From Brachybacterium avium (GTDB taxonomy: Bacteria; Actinomycetota; Actinomycetes; Actinomycetales; Dermabacteraceae): a DNA stretch of 64,000 nucleotides. Positions 18,413 to 28,661 of the stretch are shown one piece after another. Where the stretch lies: assembly GCF_002216795.1 (NCBI RefSeq), contig NZ_CP022316.1, forward strand, positions 3,395,732 through 3,459,731, given 5' to 3'. Made by a program: the position numbers and the translations under genes. Every line of letters begins with the position of its first letter. The stretch's first letter is position 1. A model generated the notes under the pieces. That model worked only from the letters and a program-made list of their open reading frames with translations, was not told where the DNA came from and made no database searches.

Positions 18413-19731
18413 TGACGACCACCGATGTGAAGGGCGCGGAGAGCGCCGGGGACCCTACGGCGAACGAGGCTGTCGGCCACGCGGCCGGCGCGGCCCCGGT
18501 CGCCGCCAGCTCCGCGATCGACGGCTCCGACGTCGCCTCGCCCGAGCTGGAGGAGGAGAACCTGACCCTGCCGGGGCAGGAAGTCTCCGCTGCCCACGCC
18601 GCACTGAACCGTGGCGCCCGCAAGCGCTCCTTCGAGGTCTCCGACCACGAGGTCCCCAAGAGCGATATCGAGGAGTGGCGCTTCACCCCGCTGCGTCGCT
18701 TCGCGGCCCTGTTCCAGGATGTCGCCACCGATGATCGCGAGGGCGATCCCGCGGTCGACTACCAGATCAGCACCCCTGAGGGAGCTCCCGAGGCCTCGAC
18801 GCTCGCGATCGGCGAGGCTCCCCGCGGCACCGTCCTGGTGCCCGAGGACCTCCCCACCGCCGTCGCCTCGGCACGCACCGAGCAGGCGCTGCACCTGGTC
18901 GCCGAGAAGAACACCGCTTACGATGCGCCGTTCCGGGTGGACATGATCGGCCGCGGCGCCGACCGTCGTGCCAATGCGCACCTCGTGCTGGAGGCGCAGG
19001 AATCCTCCTCGGCGACGTTCATCCTCAACCACAGCGGCGCTGCGCAGTACGCGCAGAACGTCGAGATGATCGTCGGCGACAACGCGCAGATGACCGTCAT
19101 CACCCTGCTCGACTGGGACGACGACGCCGTGCACATCTCCACCCATCACTCCCGGGTGGGACGGGACTCCCGCCTCAAGCACATCGCGGTCACCCTCGGA
19201 GGCAGCGCCGTGCGCCTGAACTCCATCGGTGAGTACGCGGCGCCCGGCGGCGAGATCGAGAAGCTGGGTCTGTACTTCTCCGACGAGAACCAGTTCTTCG
19301 AGAACCGTCTCTTCGTGGACCACAGCGCACCGAACTGCGTCTCCAACGTCGCTTACAAGGGTGCGCTGCAGGGCAAGAACGCCCGCTCGGTGTGGGTCGG
19401 CGACGTGCTGATCCGCAAGGAGGCCGAGGGCACCAACACCTACGAGCTCAACCGCAACCTGGTGCTCACCGAGGGCGCGCGCGCCGACTCGGTGCCGAAC
19501 CTCGAGATCGAGACCGGTGAGATCGAGGGTGCGGGCCATGCCGCTGCGACGGGTCGTTTCGACGACGAGCAGCTGTTCTACCTGCGTGCCCGCGGCATCC
19601 CCGAGATCGAGGCCCGTCGTCTGGTGGTGCGCGGCTTCTTCGCCGAGATCATCCAGCAGATCGACGTGCCCGAGATCCGCGAGCGCCTCTCGGCCTCCAT
19701 CGAGGACGAGCTCGCACGGAGCATGAACTGA
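18412..19731 (+). CDS. sufD: Fe-S cluster assembly protein SufD
   Basis: 439-residue SufB paralogue and partner. The first 60 residues are a variable Ala/Gly/Asp-rich tail. Then KRSFEVSDHEVPKSDIEEWRFTP is the typical SufD entry, followed by a beta-helix domain (LNHSGAAQYAQNVEMIVGDNAQ) and the C-terminal DEQLFYLRARGIPEIEARRLVVRGFFAEI. I chose ATG 18412, which shares one base with the sufB stop; the TTG codon directly before it is an unlikely start. It ends in a one-base overlap with the Rieske gene, so sufR-B-D-Rieske form one tightly packed unit. Confidence 0.95.
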   Translation: MTTTDVKGAESAGDPTANEAVGHAAGAAPVAASSAIDGSDVASPELEEENLTLPGQEVSAAHAALNRGARKRSFEVSDHEVPKSDIEEWRFTPLRRFAALFQDVATDDREGDPAVDYQISTPEGAPEASTLAIGEAPRGTVLVPEDLPTAVASARTEQALHLVAEKNTAYDAPFRVDMIGRGADRRANAHLVLEAQESSSATFILNHSGAAQYAQNVEMIVGDNAQMTVITLLDWDDDAVHISTHHSRVGRDSRLKHIAVTLGGSAVRLNSIGEYAAPGGEIEKLGLYFSDENQFFENRLFVDHSAPNCVSNVAYKGALQGKNARSVWVGDVLIRKEAEGTNTYELNRNLVLTEGARADSVPNLEIETGEIEGAGHAAATGRFDDEQLFYLRARGIPEIEARRLVVRGFFAEIIQQIDVPEIRERLSASIEDELARSMN

Positions 19732-20069
19732 TGTCGGACGCCTTCGTCCCCGTCGCCGCCCTGGCGGACCTCGCCCCCGGCGAGGCCATCGACGTCGCCA
19801 TCGGCGACCTCGAGATCGCCCTGGTGCGCGACGAGGACGGCGGCGTCCACGCCCTCGAGGACGTCTGCTCGCACGACGAGATCGCGCTGAGCGACGGCGA
19901 CGTCGAGGGATGCACCATCGAATGCTGGAAGCACGGCAGCCAGTTCGATCTGGTCACAGGTCGACCCCTGCAGCTGCCGGCCGTCCTTCCCGTGCGGGTG
20001 TTCCCCGTGCGCATCGACGAGAGCAGCGGCACGATCCTGGTGGATCCGACCGCGGCTCCCGCCACCTGA
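19731..20069 (+). CDS. Rieske [2Fe-2S] ferredoxin in the suf operon
   Basis: 112-residue small Rieske protein resembling the ferredoxin subunit of non-heme iron oxygenases. Cluster ligands are clear: Cys46-x-His48 (VCSHDE) and Cys65-x2-His68 (ECWKHGS), separated as in low-potential Rieske ferredoxins. No oxygenase is nearby. It lies between sufD and sufC with a one-base overlap to sufD, an arrangement seen in other actinobacteria. It may supply electrons for cluster assembly or simply be an early client protein; the role is not established. Confidence 0.9.
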   Translation: MSDAFVPVAALADLAPGEAIDVAIGDLEIALVRDEDGGVHALEDVCSHDEIALSDGDVEGCTIECWKHGSQFDLVTGRPLQLPAVLPVRVFPVRIDESSGTILVDPTAAPAT

Positions 20070-20144
20070 ACACTTCGGGCACCGCCTGCGGCGCCCATCC
20101 GTCGTCACGAATCCACCAGCACCACTGGTCAAGGAGAACCACTT

Positions 20145-20900
20145 ATGTCGATTCTGGAGATCAAGAACCTCCACGCCACCGTCGAGACCCCCGAGGGCAC
20201 CAAGGAGATCCTCAAGGGTGTGGACCTCACCATCAAGTCCGGTGAGACCCACGCGATCATGGGCCCCAACGGCTCCGGCAAGTCCACCCTCGCCTACGCG
20301 GTCGCCGGTCACCCCAAGTACCAGATCACCGATGGCGAGGTCACCCTCGACGGTGAGGACGTGCTCGAGATGAGCGTGGATGAGCGAGCTCGCGCCGGCC
20401 TCTTCCTCGCCATGCAGTACCCCGTCGAGGTCCCCGGCGTCACCGTCTCGAACTTCCTGCGCACCGCCAAGACCGCAGTCGACGGCGAAGCCCCCTCGCT
20501 GCGCACCTGGGTCAAGGACGTCAAGGGCGCGATGACGGACCTGAAGATGGATACCGTCTTCGCCGAGCGCAACGTCAACGAGGGTTTCTCCGGCGGTGAG
20601 AAGAAGCGCCACGAGATCCTGCAGATGCAGCTGCTGAAGCCCGGCATCGCGATCCTCGACGAGACCGACTCCGGCCTCGACGTGGACGCGCTGCGCGTGG
20701 TCTCCGAGGGCATCAACCGCGCCAAGGAGAACACCGAGGTGGGCATCATGCTGATCACCCACTACACGCGGATCCTGCAGTACGTGACGCCGGACCACGT
20801 CCACGTCTTCGTCAACGGAAGGGTCGCCGAGCAGGGCGGCCCGGAGCTGGCCGAGCGCCTCGAGGCCGAGGGCTACGACCGGTACCTCGTCGGCGCCTGA
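20145..20900 (+). CDS. sufC: Fe-S cluster assembly ATPase SufC
   Basis: 251-residue ABC-type ATPase energising SufBC2D. Walker A GPNGSGKSTLAYAVAG, the SufC-specific LFLAMQYPVEVPGVTVSNFLR loop (Q-loop region), the degenerate signature FSGGEKKRHEILQMQ, Walker B ILDETDSGLDVDALRVV and switch ITHYTRIL are all present. Unlike most ABC proteins, Walker B ends in DETDSGLD, characteristic of SufC. A strong ribosome site (AAGGAG) lies 75 bases after the Rieske stop. A terminator-like hairpin follows. Confidence 0.96.
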   Translation: MSILEIKNLHATVETPEGTKEILKGVDLTIKSGETHAIMGPNGSGKSTLAYAVAGHPKYQITDGEVTLDGEDVLEMSVDERARAGLFLAMQYPVEVPGVTVSNFLRTAKTAVDGEAPSLRTWVKDVKGAMTDLKMDTVFAERNVNEGFSGGEKKRHEILQMQLLKPGIAILDETDSGLDVDALRVVSEGINRAKENTEVGIMLITHYTRILQYVTPDHVHVFVNGRVAEQGGPELAERLEAEGYDRYLVGA

Positions 20901-20910
20901 GCCCACCGGA

Positions 20911-20946
20911 CCGGCCCGGTCCGGGAGAGATCCCGGGCCGGGCCGG
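20911..20946 (+). terminator. Strong hairpin after sufC
   Basis: CCGGCCCGGTCCGGGA (20911-20926), loop GAGA, and TCCCGGGCCGGGCCGG (20931-20946) form a 16-base-pair stem with one G-U pair. It could end or attenuate the suf transcript before sufT, which starts 55 bases later. Confidence 0.65.
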
Positions 20947-21001
20947 CACCCACTCCAGCGGGGTGTCGCCGTGCGACCCCCCTTCCCATCGGGAGGACCC
21001 C

Positions 21002-21334
21002 ATGACCGACCAGAAGACTCCGGACGAGACGGTGAGCTCGGAGGACGTCATCGAGGCGATGAAGGACGTGATCGATCCCGAGCTCGGGATCAACGTCGTC
21101 GACCTCGGGCTCGTGTACGGCGTCACGATCGAGAACGGTGACGCCGTCGTCGACATGACGCTGACCTCCGCCGCGTGCCCGCTCACGGACGTGCTCGAGG
21201 AGCAGACGTTCGCCGTGCTCGACCCCATCACCGAATCGCATCGCATCAACTGGGTGTGGATGCCGCCGTGGGGCATGGACAAGATCACCGAGGACGGACG
21301 CGAGCAGCTGCGCGCGATCGGCTTCAACCTCTGA
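21002..21334 (+). CDS. sufT: SufT-like metal-sulfur cluster assembly factor (MIP18/DUF59)
   Basis: 110-residue MIP18 family protein. Marks are VIDPELGINVVDLGLVYGV, MTLTSAACPLTDVLEEQ (the conserved Cys, about residue 60) and a WVWMPPWGMDKITEDGR C-terminus. SufT-type proteins help mature Fe-S proteins. The chosen ATG at 21002 follows GGGAGGACC. In many actinobacteria this gene comes after sufS and sufU; here it follows sufC directly, so both are missing from the cluster. Confidence 0.9.
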   Translation: MTDQKTPDETVSSEDVIEAMKDVIDPELGINVVDLGLVYGVTIENGDAVVDMTLTSAACPLTDVLEEQTFAVLDPITESHRINWVWMPPWGMDKITEDGREQLRAIGFNL

Positions 21335-21355
21335 ATCCCTGAGCTGACGGTGAGC

Positions 21356-21380
21356 CCCGGCCGCCGTCCGTGCGGCCGGG
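21356..21380 (+). terminator. Hairpin after sufT
   Basis: CCCGGCCGC (21356-21364) pairs perfectly with GCGGCCGGG (21372-21380) around a 7-base loop, 22 bases after the sufT stop. It is a likely terminator. Confidence 0.65.
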
Positions 21381-21382
21381 CC

Positions 21383-21438
21383 GAGATGCCCCTGCAGGAT
21401 GCATGCGATGACTCGCGTGGGTCCGGCAGGGGCATCTC
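21383..21438. repeat. 13-bp perfect inverted repeat with 30-base spacer
   Basis: GAGATGCCCCTGC (21383-21395) and GCAGGGGCATCTC (21426-21438) flank a spacer containing the self-complementary GATGCATGCG. It sits right after the sufT terminator and about 180 bases before the ABC-F gene. It could be a second terminator (TCTCTTCG follows the right arm) or an RNA element; no family is recognised. The remainder of the gap to 21621 holds nothing I can identify. Confidence 0.45.
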
Positions 21439-21621
21439 TTCGCTCCCGCACCCCGCCGGGCGCCGGGCGGACCAGCTGTGGTGCGCGGCACCGTCAGCCG
21501 GTATTCGCAGGCTCTGCGGGCCGCACGGCCCTAGACTCGATCCGGCCCCGCGCGGGGCTGGCCCGCAGGGCCGGGCTCCCGCGCACGGTCCCGCCATCTT
21601 CGTCCGAACAGGAGCCAGCCC

Positions 21622-23226
21622 GTGATCACCGTGCACGACCTCGCCATCCGAGTCGGCGCCCGGCTCCTGATGGACGACGTCTCCTTCCAGATCACCGCCG
21701 GCGACCGGGTCGGACTGGTGGGGCGCAACGGCGCCGGGAAGACCACGCTGACCAAGGTGCTCTCAGGCACCCTGGAGCCGTCCGCGGGCAGCGTCGAGGT
21801 CGCCGGGGAGCTCGGCTACCTGCCGCAGGACACCCATAGCGGGGAGGACACCGAACCCGTCCTGTCCCGCATCCTCTCCGCCCGCGGCCTCGACGGGATC
21901 TTCAAGAAGCTGCGCCGCGCCGAGCAGGAGATGGGGGACATGAGCCTCACCGAGGCGCGCCGCGAGAAGGCCATGAACCGCTACCCGCGGATCGAGGCCG
22001 AGCTCGATGCGGCCGGCGGCTACGCGGCCGAGGCCGAGGCCAAGCGGATGTCCGCGAACCTCGGCCTGCCCAACCGCCTGCTCGAGCAGGAGCTGGGCAC
22101 CCTCTCCGGCGGCCAGCGGCGCCGCGTCGAGCTCGCGCGGATCCTGTTCTCCCAGGCCGCCACCATGATCCTGGACGAGCCGACGAACCACCTCGATCAC
22201 GACTCGATCGTCTGGCTGCGCGAATACCTGATGGGATATCGCGGCGGCCTGATCATCATCAGCCACGATGTGGAACTGGTCGAGCATGTCGTGAACAAGG
22301 TCTTCTACCTCGATGCGAACCGCGCGGCGATCGACATGTACAACATGGGCTGGAAGCTGTACCTGCGCCAGCGCGAGGACGACGAGAAGCGCCGCAAGCG
22401 CGAGCGCAGCAACGCCGAGAAGAAGGCCACCCAGCTCACCGCCCAAGCGGAGAAGATGCGCGCCAAGGCCACCAAGGCCGTCGCCGCTCAGAACATGCTC
22501 AAGCGCGCCGAGCGGATGCTCGACGGCGTCGAGGGAGAGCGGCAGAAGGATCGGGTCGCCTCCCTGCGGTTCCCGAAACCCGCCGCCTGCGGCAAGACTC
22601 CGCTGATGGCCGAGGACCTCTCGAAGTCCTACGGCAGCCTGGAGATCTTCACCGGGGTGGACCTGGCCATCGACCGCGGGTCCCGGGTCGTCATCATCGG
22701 GCTGAACGGCGCCGGCAAGACGACGCTGCTGCGCATCCTCGCCGGCGTCGACGCCCCGGACACCGGCGGCCTGCTGCCCGGCCACGGCCTGCGCGTGGGC
22801 TACTACGCCCAGGAGCACGAGACGTTGGACCTGGAGCGCACCGTGCTGGAGAACATGATGACCGCCGCCTATGAGCTGCCAGAGGTCGAGGCCCGCAAGA
22901 TCCTGGGCTCCTTCCTGTTCACCGGCGATGACGTCCACAAGCCCACCCGCGTCCTCTCCGGCGGGGAGAAGACCCGCCTGGCGCTGGCATCGCTGGTGGT
23001 CTCCAGCGCTAACGTGCTGCTGCTGGACGAGCCGACGAACAACCTCGATCCCGCCAGCCGCGAGGAGATCCTCGGCGCCCTCGCGGCGTTCGAAGGCGCG
23101 GTGGTGCTGGTCTCCCACGACCCCGGTGCCGTCGCCGCGCTGAACCCCGAGCGGGTGCTGATGATGCCGGACGCGGTCGAGGACCTCTGGAACGCGGAGT
23201 ACCAGGAGCTCATCGAGCTCGCCTGA
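21622..23226 (+). CDS. ABC-F family ATPase (ribosome-associated)
   Basis: 534-residue soluble protein with two fused ABC domains and no membrane segments, the ABC-F architecture. Domain 1: GRNGAGKTT, LSGGQRRRVELAR, MILDEPTNHLDHDS. Then a basic, charged inter-domain linker (about 240-300, with EDDEKRRKRERSNAEKKATQ) that in ABC-F proteins reaches into the ribosome. Domain 2: GLNGAGKTT, LSGGEKTRLALA, LLDEPTNNLDP. Family members gate translation or protect ribosomes from antibiotics; which applies here is not clear. It corresponds to mycobacterial Rv1473, also downstream of suf. GTG start after CAGGAGCC. Confidence 0.9.
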   Translation: MITVHDLAIRVGARLLMDDVSFQITAGDRVGLVGRNGAGKTTLTKVLSGTLEPSAGSVEVAGELGYLPQDTHSGEDTEPVLSRILSARGLDGIFKKLRRAEQEMGDMSLTEARREKAMNRYPRIEAELDAAGGYAAEAEAKRMSANLGLPNRLLEQELGTLSGGQRRRVELARILFSQAATMILDEPTNHLDHDSIVWLREYLMGYRGGLIIISHDVELVEHVVNKVFYLDANRAAIDMYNMGWKLYLRQREDDEKRRKRERSNAEKKATQLTAQAEKMRAKATKAVAAQNMLKRAERMLDGVEGERQKDRVASLRFPKPAACGKTPLMAEDLSKSYGSLEIFTGVDLAIDRGSRVVIIGLNGAGKTTLLRILAGVDAPDTGGLLPGHGLRVGYYAQEHETLDLERTVLENMMTAAYELPEVEARKILGSFLFTGDDVHKPTRVLSGGEKTRLALASLVVSSANVLLLDEPTNNLDPASREEILGALAAFEGAVVLVSHDPGAVAALNPERVLMMPDAVEDLWNAEYQELIELA

Positions 23227-23288
23227 ACGGGTCCGCCGGCGGGGAGCACCATCGTCGATATCAGGGTTTATACGCTGTACCGTGGCTA

Positions 23289-23306
23289 ACAACTGATTCT
23301 CGTTGT
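23289..23306. promoter_or_regulatory. Small inverted repeat before the SatD-like gene
   Basis: ACAAC (23289-23293) and GTTGT (23302-23306) are separated by eight bases, twelve bases before the ATG, in a locally AT-richer stretch (TTTATAC at about 23268). An autoregulatory operator is conceivable; the arms are short. Confidence 0.25.
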
Positions 23307-23318
23307 CAAAGGTGTTCC

Positions 23319-23936
23319 ATGTTCGTCCTGTCGCTCTCCGGCCGCCCCGGCCACGGCCGCTCCGCCGCTGATCCCGTCCCCGCGCTGCTCGAGGCGCTGT
23401 CGGATCTCGAGCTGCCCCGGGCCGCCGAGCGCACCGCCGGGCCCGAGGCGCTGGTGCTGACGGGCCGCGCCGAGGAGGCGCTGGAGGTCCTGCTCCGCGC
23501 CGCAGAGATCGGCTCCCTGGCCGTCGGCCTCGGTGTCGGAGCTGTGCAGAGACCCTTGCCCGCCTCGGTCCGGGAGATCGCCGGGCCGGCGGTCGGGGCC
23601 GCCGAGGAGGCCCTCCGGGTCGCTCGCACCACCTCCCAGGTGCCGCTGGCGGTGCGCGCTGTCGACGCCCGGCACCAGGACACCGCCGCCGATGTGGAGG
23701 CGGTGCTGCGACTGGTGGGCTGGATGATCCGTGCCCGCAGCCGCGGTCAATGGGAGGCCGTCCGGGCACTTCGGCAGGACCCGGGGGCGACCCAGGCCCA
23801 GCTCGCGGAGCGCCTCGGCGTCACCCAGCAGACGGTCTCCCGGGCGGTGAAGAGCAGTGGCTGGCGGGAGGAGAGCGCCGCCCACCCGCTCGCGGTGCGC
23901 CTGCTGAGCATGATCGACCTCACGTCCGCCCGCTGA
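23319..23936 (+). CDS. SatD-like helix-turn-helix protein
   Basis: 205-residue protein resembling the SatD family. The N-terminal part (about 1-120) has the family pattern of an AERTAGPEALVLTG segment and LAVGLGVGAVQRPLPASVRE. The C-terminal part carries a helix-turn-helix, ATQAQLAERLGVTQQTVSRAVKSSGW (about 160-185), with a typical tail. SatD was named from a streptococcal acid-tolerance locus; the actinobacterial role is unknown. It stands alone between the ABC-F gene and efp. An unclassified DNA-binding protein is the alternative reading. Confidence 0.6.
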   Translation: MFVLSLSGRPGHGRSAADPVPALLEALSDLELPRAAERTAGPEALVLTGRAEEALEVLLRAAEIGSLAVGLGVGAVQRPLPASVREIAGPAVGAAEEALRVARTTSQVPLAVRAVDARHQDTAADVEAVLRLVGWMIRARSRGQWEAVRALRQDPGATQAQLAERLGVTQQTVSRAVKSSGWREESAAHPLAVRLLSMIDLTSAR

Positions 23937-24011
23937 GCTCCCTGCAGACCCGGGGGTGCGGAGCTCCTGCGCGCTATCCTTGGTCCGCCACGACGACTAC
24001 TGAGGAGACCC

Positions 24012-24572
24012 ATGGCGACGACGAACGATCTGAAGAACGGGATGGTCCTGGTGCTGGACCAGCAGCTCTGGAGCGTGGTCGAGTTCCAGCACGTCAAGCC
24101 CGGCAAGGGACCGGCCTTCGTGCGCACCAAGCTGAAGAACGTCATGTCCGGCAAGGGCGTGGACAAGACCTTCAACGCCGGCGTCAAGGTCGAGACCGCC
24201 ACGGTCGACCGCCGCGACATGCAGTTCTCGTACCTGGACACGGATATGTACGTGTTCATGGACACCTCGAACTGGGAGCAGACCAGCCTCACGGCGGAGA
24301 TCGTCGGCGGCGCCAAGGACTTCATGGTCGAGGGCCAGGACGTGGTGGTCGCCTTCCACGAGGGGCAGGCGCTCTTCGTCGAGCTGCCGACCTCGGTGGT
24401 GCTGACCATCGAGTTCACCGAGCCGGGCCTGCAGGGGGATCGCTCCAGCGGCGGCACCAAGCCCGCCCGGGTCGAGACCGGGCTCGAGATCCAGGTCCCG
24501 CTGTTCCTCAACGAGGGCGATCAGGTCAAGGTCGATACCCGCAGCGGCGACTACCTCGAGCGCGTCAAGTGA
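24012..24572 (+). CDS. efp: Elongation factor P
   Basis: 186-residue translation factor relieving ribosome stalling at consecutive prolines. Three beta-barrel domains are recognisable: KOW-like domain I with KPGKGPAF (tip Lys32), domain II ([15 protein letters not shown]) and domain III ending in [13 protein letters not shown]. The PGKGP loop is the actinobacterial type, reported in Corynebacterium glutamicum to work without lysine modification; no EpmA/EpmB-like gene is seen in the window. GAGGAG lies before the ATG and TATCCT near 23976 could be the -10. It overlaps nusB by GTGA. Confidence 0.97.
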   Translation: MATTNDLKNGMVLVLDQQLWSVVEFQHVKPGKGPAFVRTKLKNVMSGKGVDKTFNAGVKVETATVDRRDMQFSYLDTDMYVFMDTSNWEQTSLTAEIVGGAKDFMVEGQDVVVAFHEGQALFVELPTSVVLTIEFTEPGLQGDRSSGGTKPARVETGLEIQVPLFLNEGDQVKVDTRSGDYLERVK

Positions 24573-25123
24573 GCCGAGGCTCCTCCAGCGAGGGTGCCGA
24601 CGGCGCCGGGGGCCATCCGGCTCCCCGGGCCACCGGCCTGCCCCACCCCACCCGTGAGGGTGCGGAGGTCGAGTTCGAGCGCACCGTCCCGGCCCCCGCA
24701 GACCGTCTCCACGGTCGGTCCCGGGACCGGATCCGGGCGATCGACGTGCTCTTCGAGGCCGACGCCAAGCAGGCCGCGGTCCTCGACGTGCTCCAGGAGC
24801 GGCTGCGGCGCACGGCGGCCCAGACCCCGCTGCCGCAGCGGGCGCGCGAGCTGGTGGAGCTCTACGCCCCGCACGCCGCCGACATCGACGAGGACCTCGC
24901 CACGCACTCCCGTGACTGGCCGCTGCACCGCATGCCGGCGGTCGACCGCGCGATCCTGCGCCTGGGCAGCGCCGAGGTGCTGTACGGCGAGCTCGAATCC
25001 GGTCGCGGCGCGATCATCGGCGAGTACACCAAGATCGCCGAGGTGCTCTCCACCGACGATTCCCCGCGCTTCGTCAACGGACTGCTGCAGCGGCTCGTCG
25101 ACGTCCGCGGACTGCTCTCCTGA
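24569..25123 (+). CDS. nusB: Transcription antitermination factor NusB
   Basis: 184-residue all-alpha RNA-binding protein acting with NusE/S10 in rRNA antitermination. The NusB core starts at [20 protein letters not shown] (about residue 52) and contains [25 protein letters not shown] and [12 protein letters not shown]. The first 50 residues are a Gly/Ala/Pro-rich tail absent from short NusB proteins; the start at GTG 24569 is chosen because it overlaps the efp stop, a common junction here. An internal start nearer the core cannot be excluded. The efp-nusB pairing is conserved in actinobacteria. Confidence 0.92.
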   Translation: MSRGSSSEGADGAGGHPAPRATGLPHPTREGAEVEFERTVPAPADRLHGRSRDRIRAIDVLFEADAKQAAVLDVLQERLRRTAAQTPLPQRARELVELYAPHAADIDEDLATHSRDWPLHRMPAVDRAILRLGSAEVLYGELESGRGAIIGEYTKIAEVLSTDDSPRFVNGLLQRLVDVRGLLS

Positions 25124-26826
<1,703 letters not shown>

Positions 26827-26837
<11 letters not shown>

Positions 26838-28170
26838 GACCACCGACAGCACCGTGCCCACCGCTGACGCCGCCGCGACGCCGCTGCTGATCCGGGGTGG
26901 GCGTCCCTATGGCGAGGACGTCCAGGATCTCCTCCTGGTCGGCGGCCGCATCCAGGCCGTCGGCACGGACCTGGAACTCCCTGCGGGGACCGAGACCATC
27001 GACGCCGAGGGCTGCATCGTGCTGCCCGGGCTGGTGGACCTCCACACCCACCTGCGCGAGCCCGGCGGGGAGGAGGCCGAGACGGTCGAGACCGGCACCC
27101 GCGCCGCCGCTCGCGGCGGCTTCACCGCAGTGCACGCGATGGCCAACACCACCCCGGTCGCCGACACCGCCGGCGTCGTCGAGCAGATCGCCCGCCGCGG
27201 CGACAGCGCCGGCTGGTGCGCGGTGCGTCCCGTCGGCGCGGTCACCGTGGGCCTGGCGGGGGAGCGGCTCGCGGAGCTCGACGCGATGGCGAACTCCGGC
27301 GCCCAGGTCCGCGTGTTCAGCGATGACGGCAAGTGCGTCCACGACCCGGTGCTGATGCGCCGGGCCCTGGAGTACGTGAAGTCCTTCGACGGGGTCATCG
27401 CCCAGCATGCTCAGGACCCCCGGCTGACGGCGGGCGCGCAGATGCACGAGGGCGTGGTCTCCGCGGAGCTGGGGCTCACCGGCTGGCCGGCCGTGGCCGA
27501 GGAATCGATCATCGCCCGCGATGTGCTGCTCGCCCAGCACGTCGGCTCCCGCCTGCACGTCTGCCACCTGTCCACCGCAGGCAGCGTCGACATCATCCGC
27601 TGGGCCAAGCAACGCGGGATCGCGGTGACCGCGGAGGTCACCCCGCACCACCTGCTGCTGACCGACGAGAACGTGCGCCAGTTCGACGCCGTCTTCAAGG
27701 TCAACCCGCCGCTGCGCACCGCCGCCGATGTCGAGGCGGTCCGGGAGGGGCTCGCCGACGGCACCATCGACATCGTCGCCACCGACCACGCCCCCCACCC
27801 GCGCGACGCCAAGGACCGGGAGTGGGACCAGGCCGCGATGGGCATGACCGGGCTGGAGACCGCGCTGTCGCTGGTGCAGCTGACCATGGTCGACCCGGGC
27901 CGGCTGAGCTGGCGGGATGTCGCCCGCGTGCTCTCCGAGACGCCGGCCGAGATCGGACGCGACCGGGAGCAGGGGCGCCCGCTCGAACCCGGATCGCCGG
28001 CCCATGTGCTGGTGTGGGATCCGCGTCCGATGCGCATCGCCGATCCCGCGGAGCATGCCTCCCTCAGCCGGAACTCGCCCTTCGCGGGGCTCGAGCTGCC
28101 CGGCGCCAACCGGCTGACCGTGCTCGGGGGACGACCCACCGTGCGCGACGGCCGGGTGGTCCCGCGATGA
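26827..28170 (+). CDS. pyrC: Dihydroorotase
   Basis: 447-residue type I dihydroorotase, cyclising carbamoyl aspartate to dihydroorotate. Metal ligands are visible in [11 protein letters not shown] (about 64-74), with further ligand regions at AQHAQD, HVCHLST and the catalytic [10 protein letters not shown] (about 317-326). [13 protein letters not shown] and [20 protein letters not shown] are family marks. It starts at GTG 26827, overlapping pyrB by 11 bases, and ends in ATGA with the following membrane gene. In some species PyrC and PyrB form a dodecamer; that is not deducible here. Confidence 0.95.
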
Positions 28171-28661
28171 GCGGGCGGCTGATCCCCGTCCTGCTGCTCG
28201 TGGTGCTGTTCCTCGCAGCCCTCGCCGCCATGGCATGGGGCTGGAAGCGGCGCGGCCGCTCCCAGCAGCACCTGCCGGTCCCCGCCGACCAGACCCTCTC
28301 CGAGCTGGGGGAGGGGATCGCCCACGGCCCCGTGGACGCGGTCTACGTCGACACCGTGCTCGCCGAGCAGCCCCTCGAACGGATCGTCGCCCACGGGCTC
28401 GGTCAGCGCGCGAGAGCCCGGGTGAGCCTCGGCGACGGCGGTTCCTGGCGGCTGGAGCGCGCCGGAGCACCGGACCTCACCATCCCTGCCGCGGATCTCG
28501 CCGAGATCACCTCCGGGCCGGGCATGGCCGGGAAGTTCATCGGCGGCGACGGGCTGCTCATCCTCCGCTGGCGCCTCGGCGACCAGCTCCTCGACACCGG
28601 TCTGCGCCTCGCCCGGCGCACCGACCACGACCTCCTGCTCTCCCGGAAGGAGCACGCATGA
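28167..28661 (+). CDS. Conserved single-pass membrane protein of the pyr operon
   Basis: 164-residue protein with an N-terminal membrane helix ([19 protein letters not shown], about residues 8-26) and a soluble domain made of short beta-strand-like stretches, possibly PH-like (inference). Mycobacterial Rv1382 occupies the same place between pyrC and carA, and the gene is kept there across actinobacteria, yet its function is unknown. Both ends overlap the neighbours by ATGA, so expression must track pyrimidine synthesis. No catalytic motif is recognisable. Confidence 0.75.
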   Translation: MSGRLIPVLLLVVLFLAALAAMAWGWKRRGRSQQHLPVPADQTLSELGEGIAHGPVDAVYVDTVLAEQPLERIVAHGLGQRARARVSLGDGGSWRLERAGAPDLTIPAADLAEITSGPGMAGKFIGGDGLLILRWRLGDQLLDTGLRLARRTDHDLLLSRKEHA

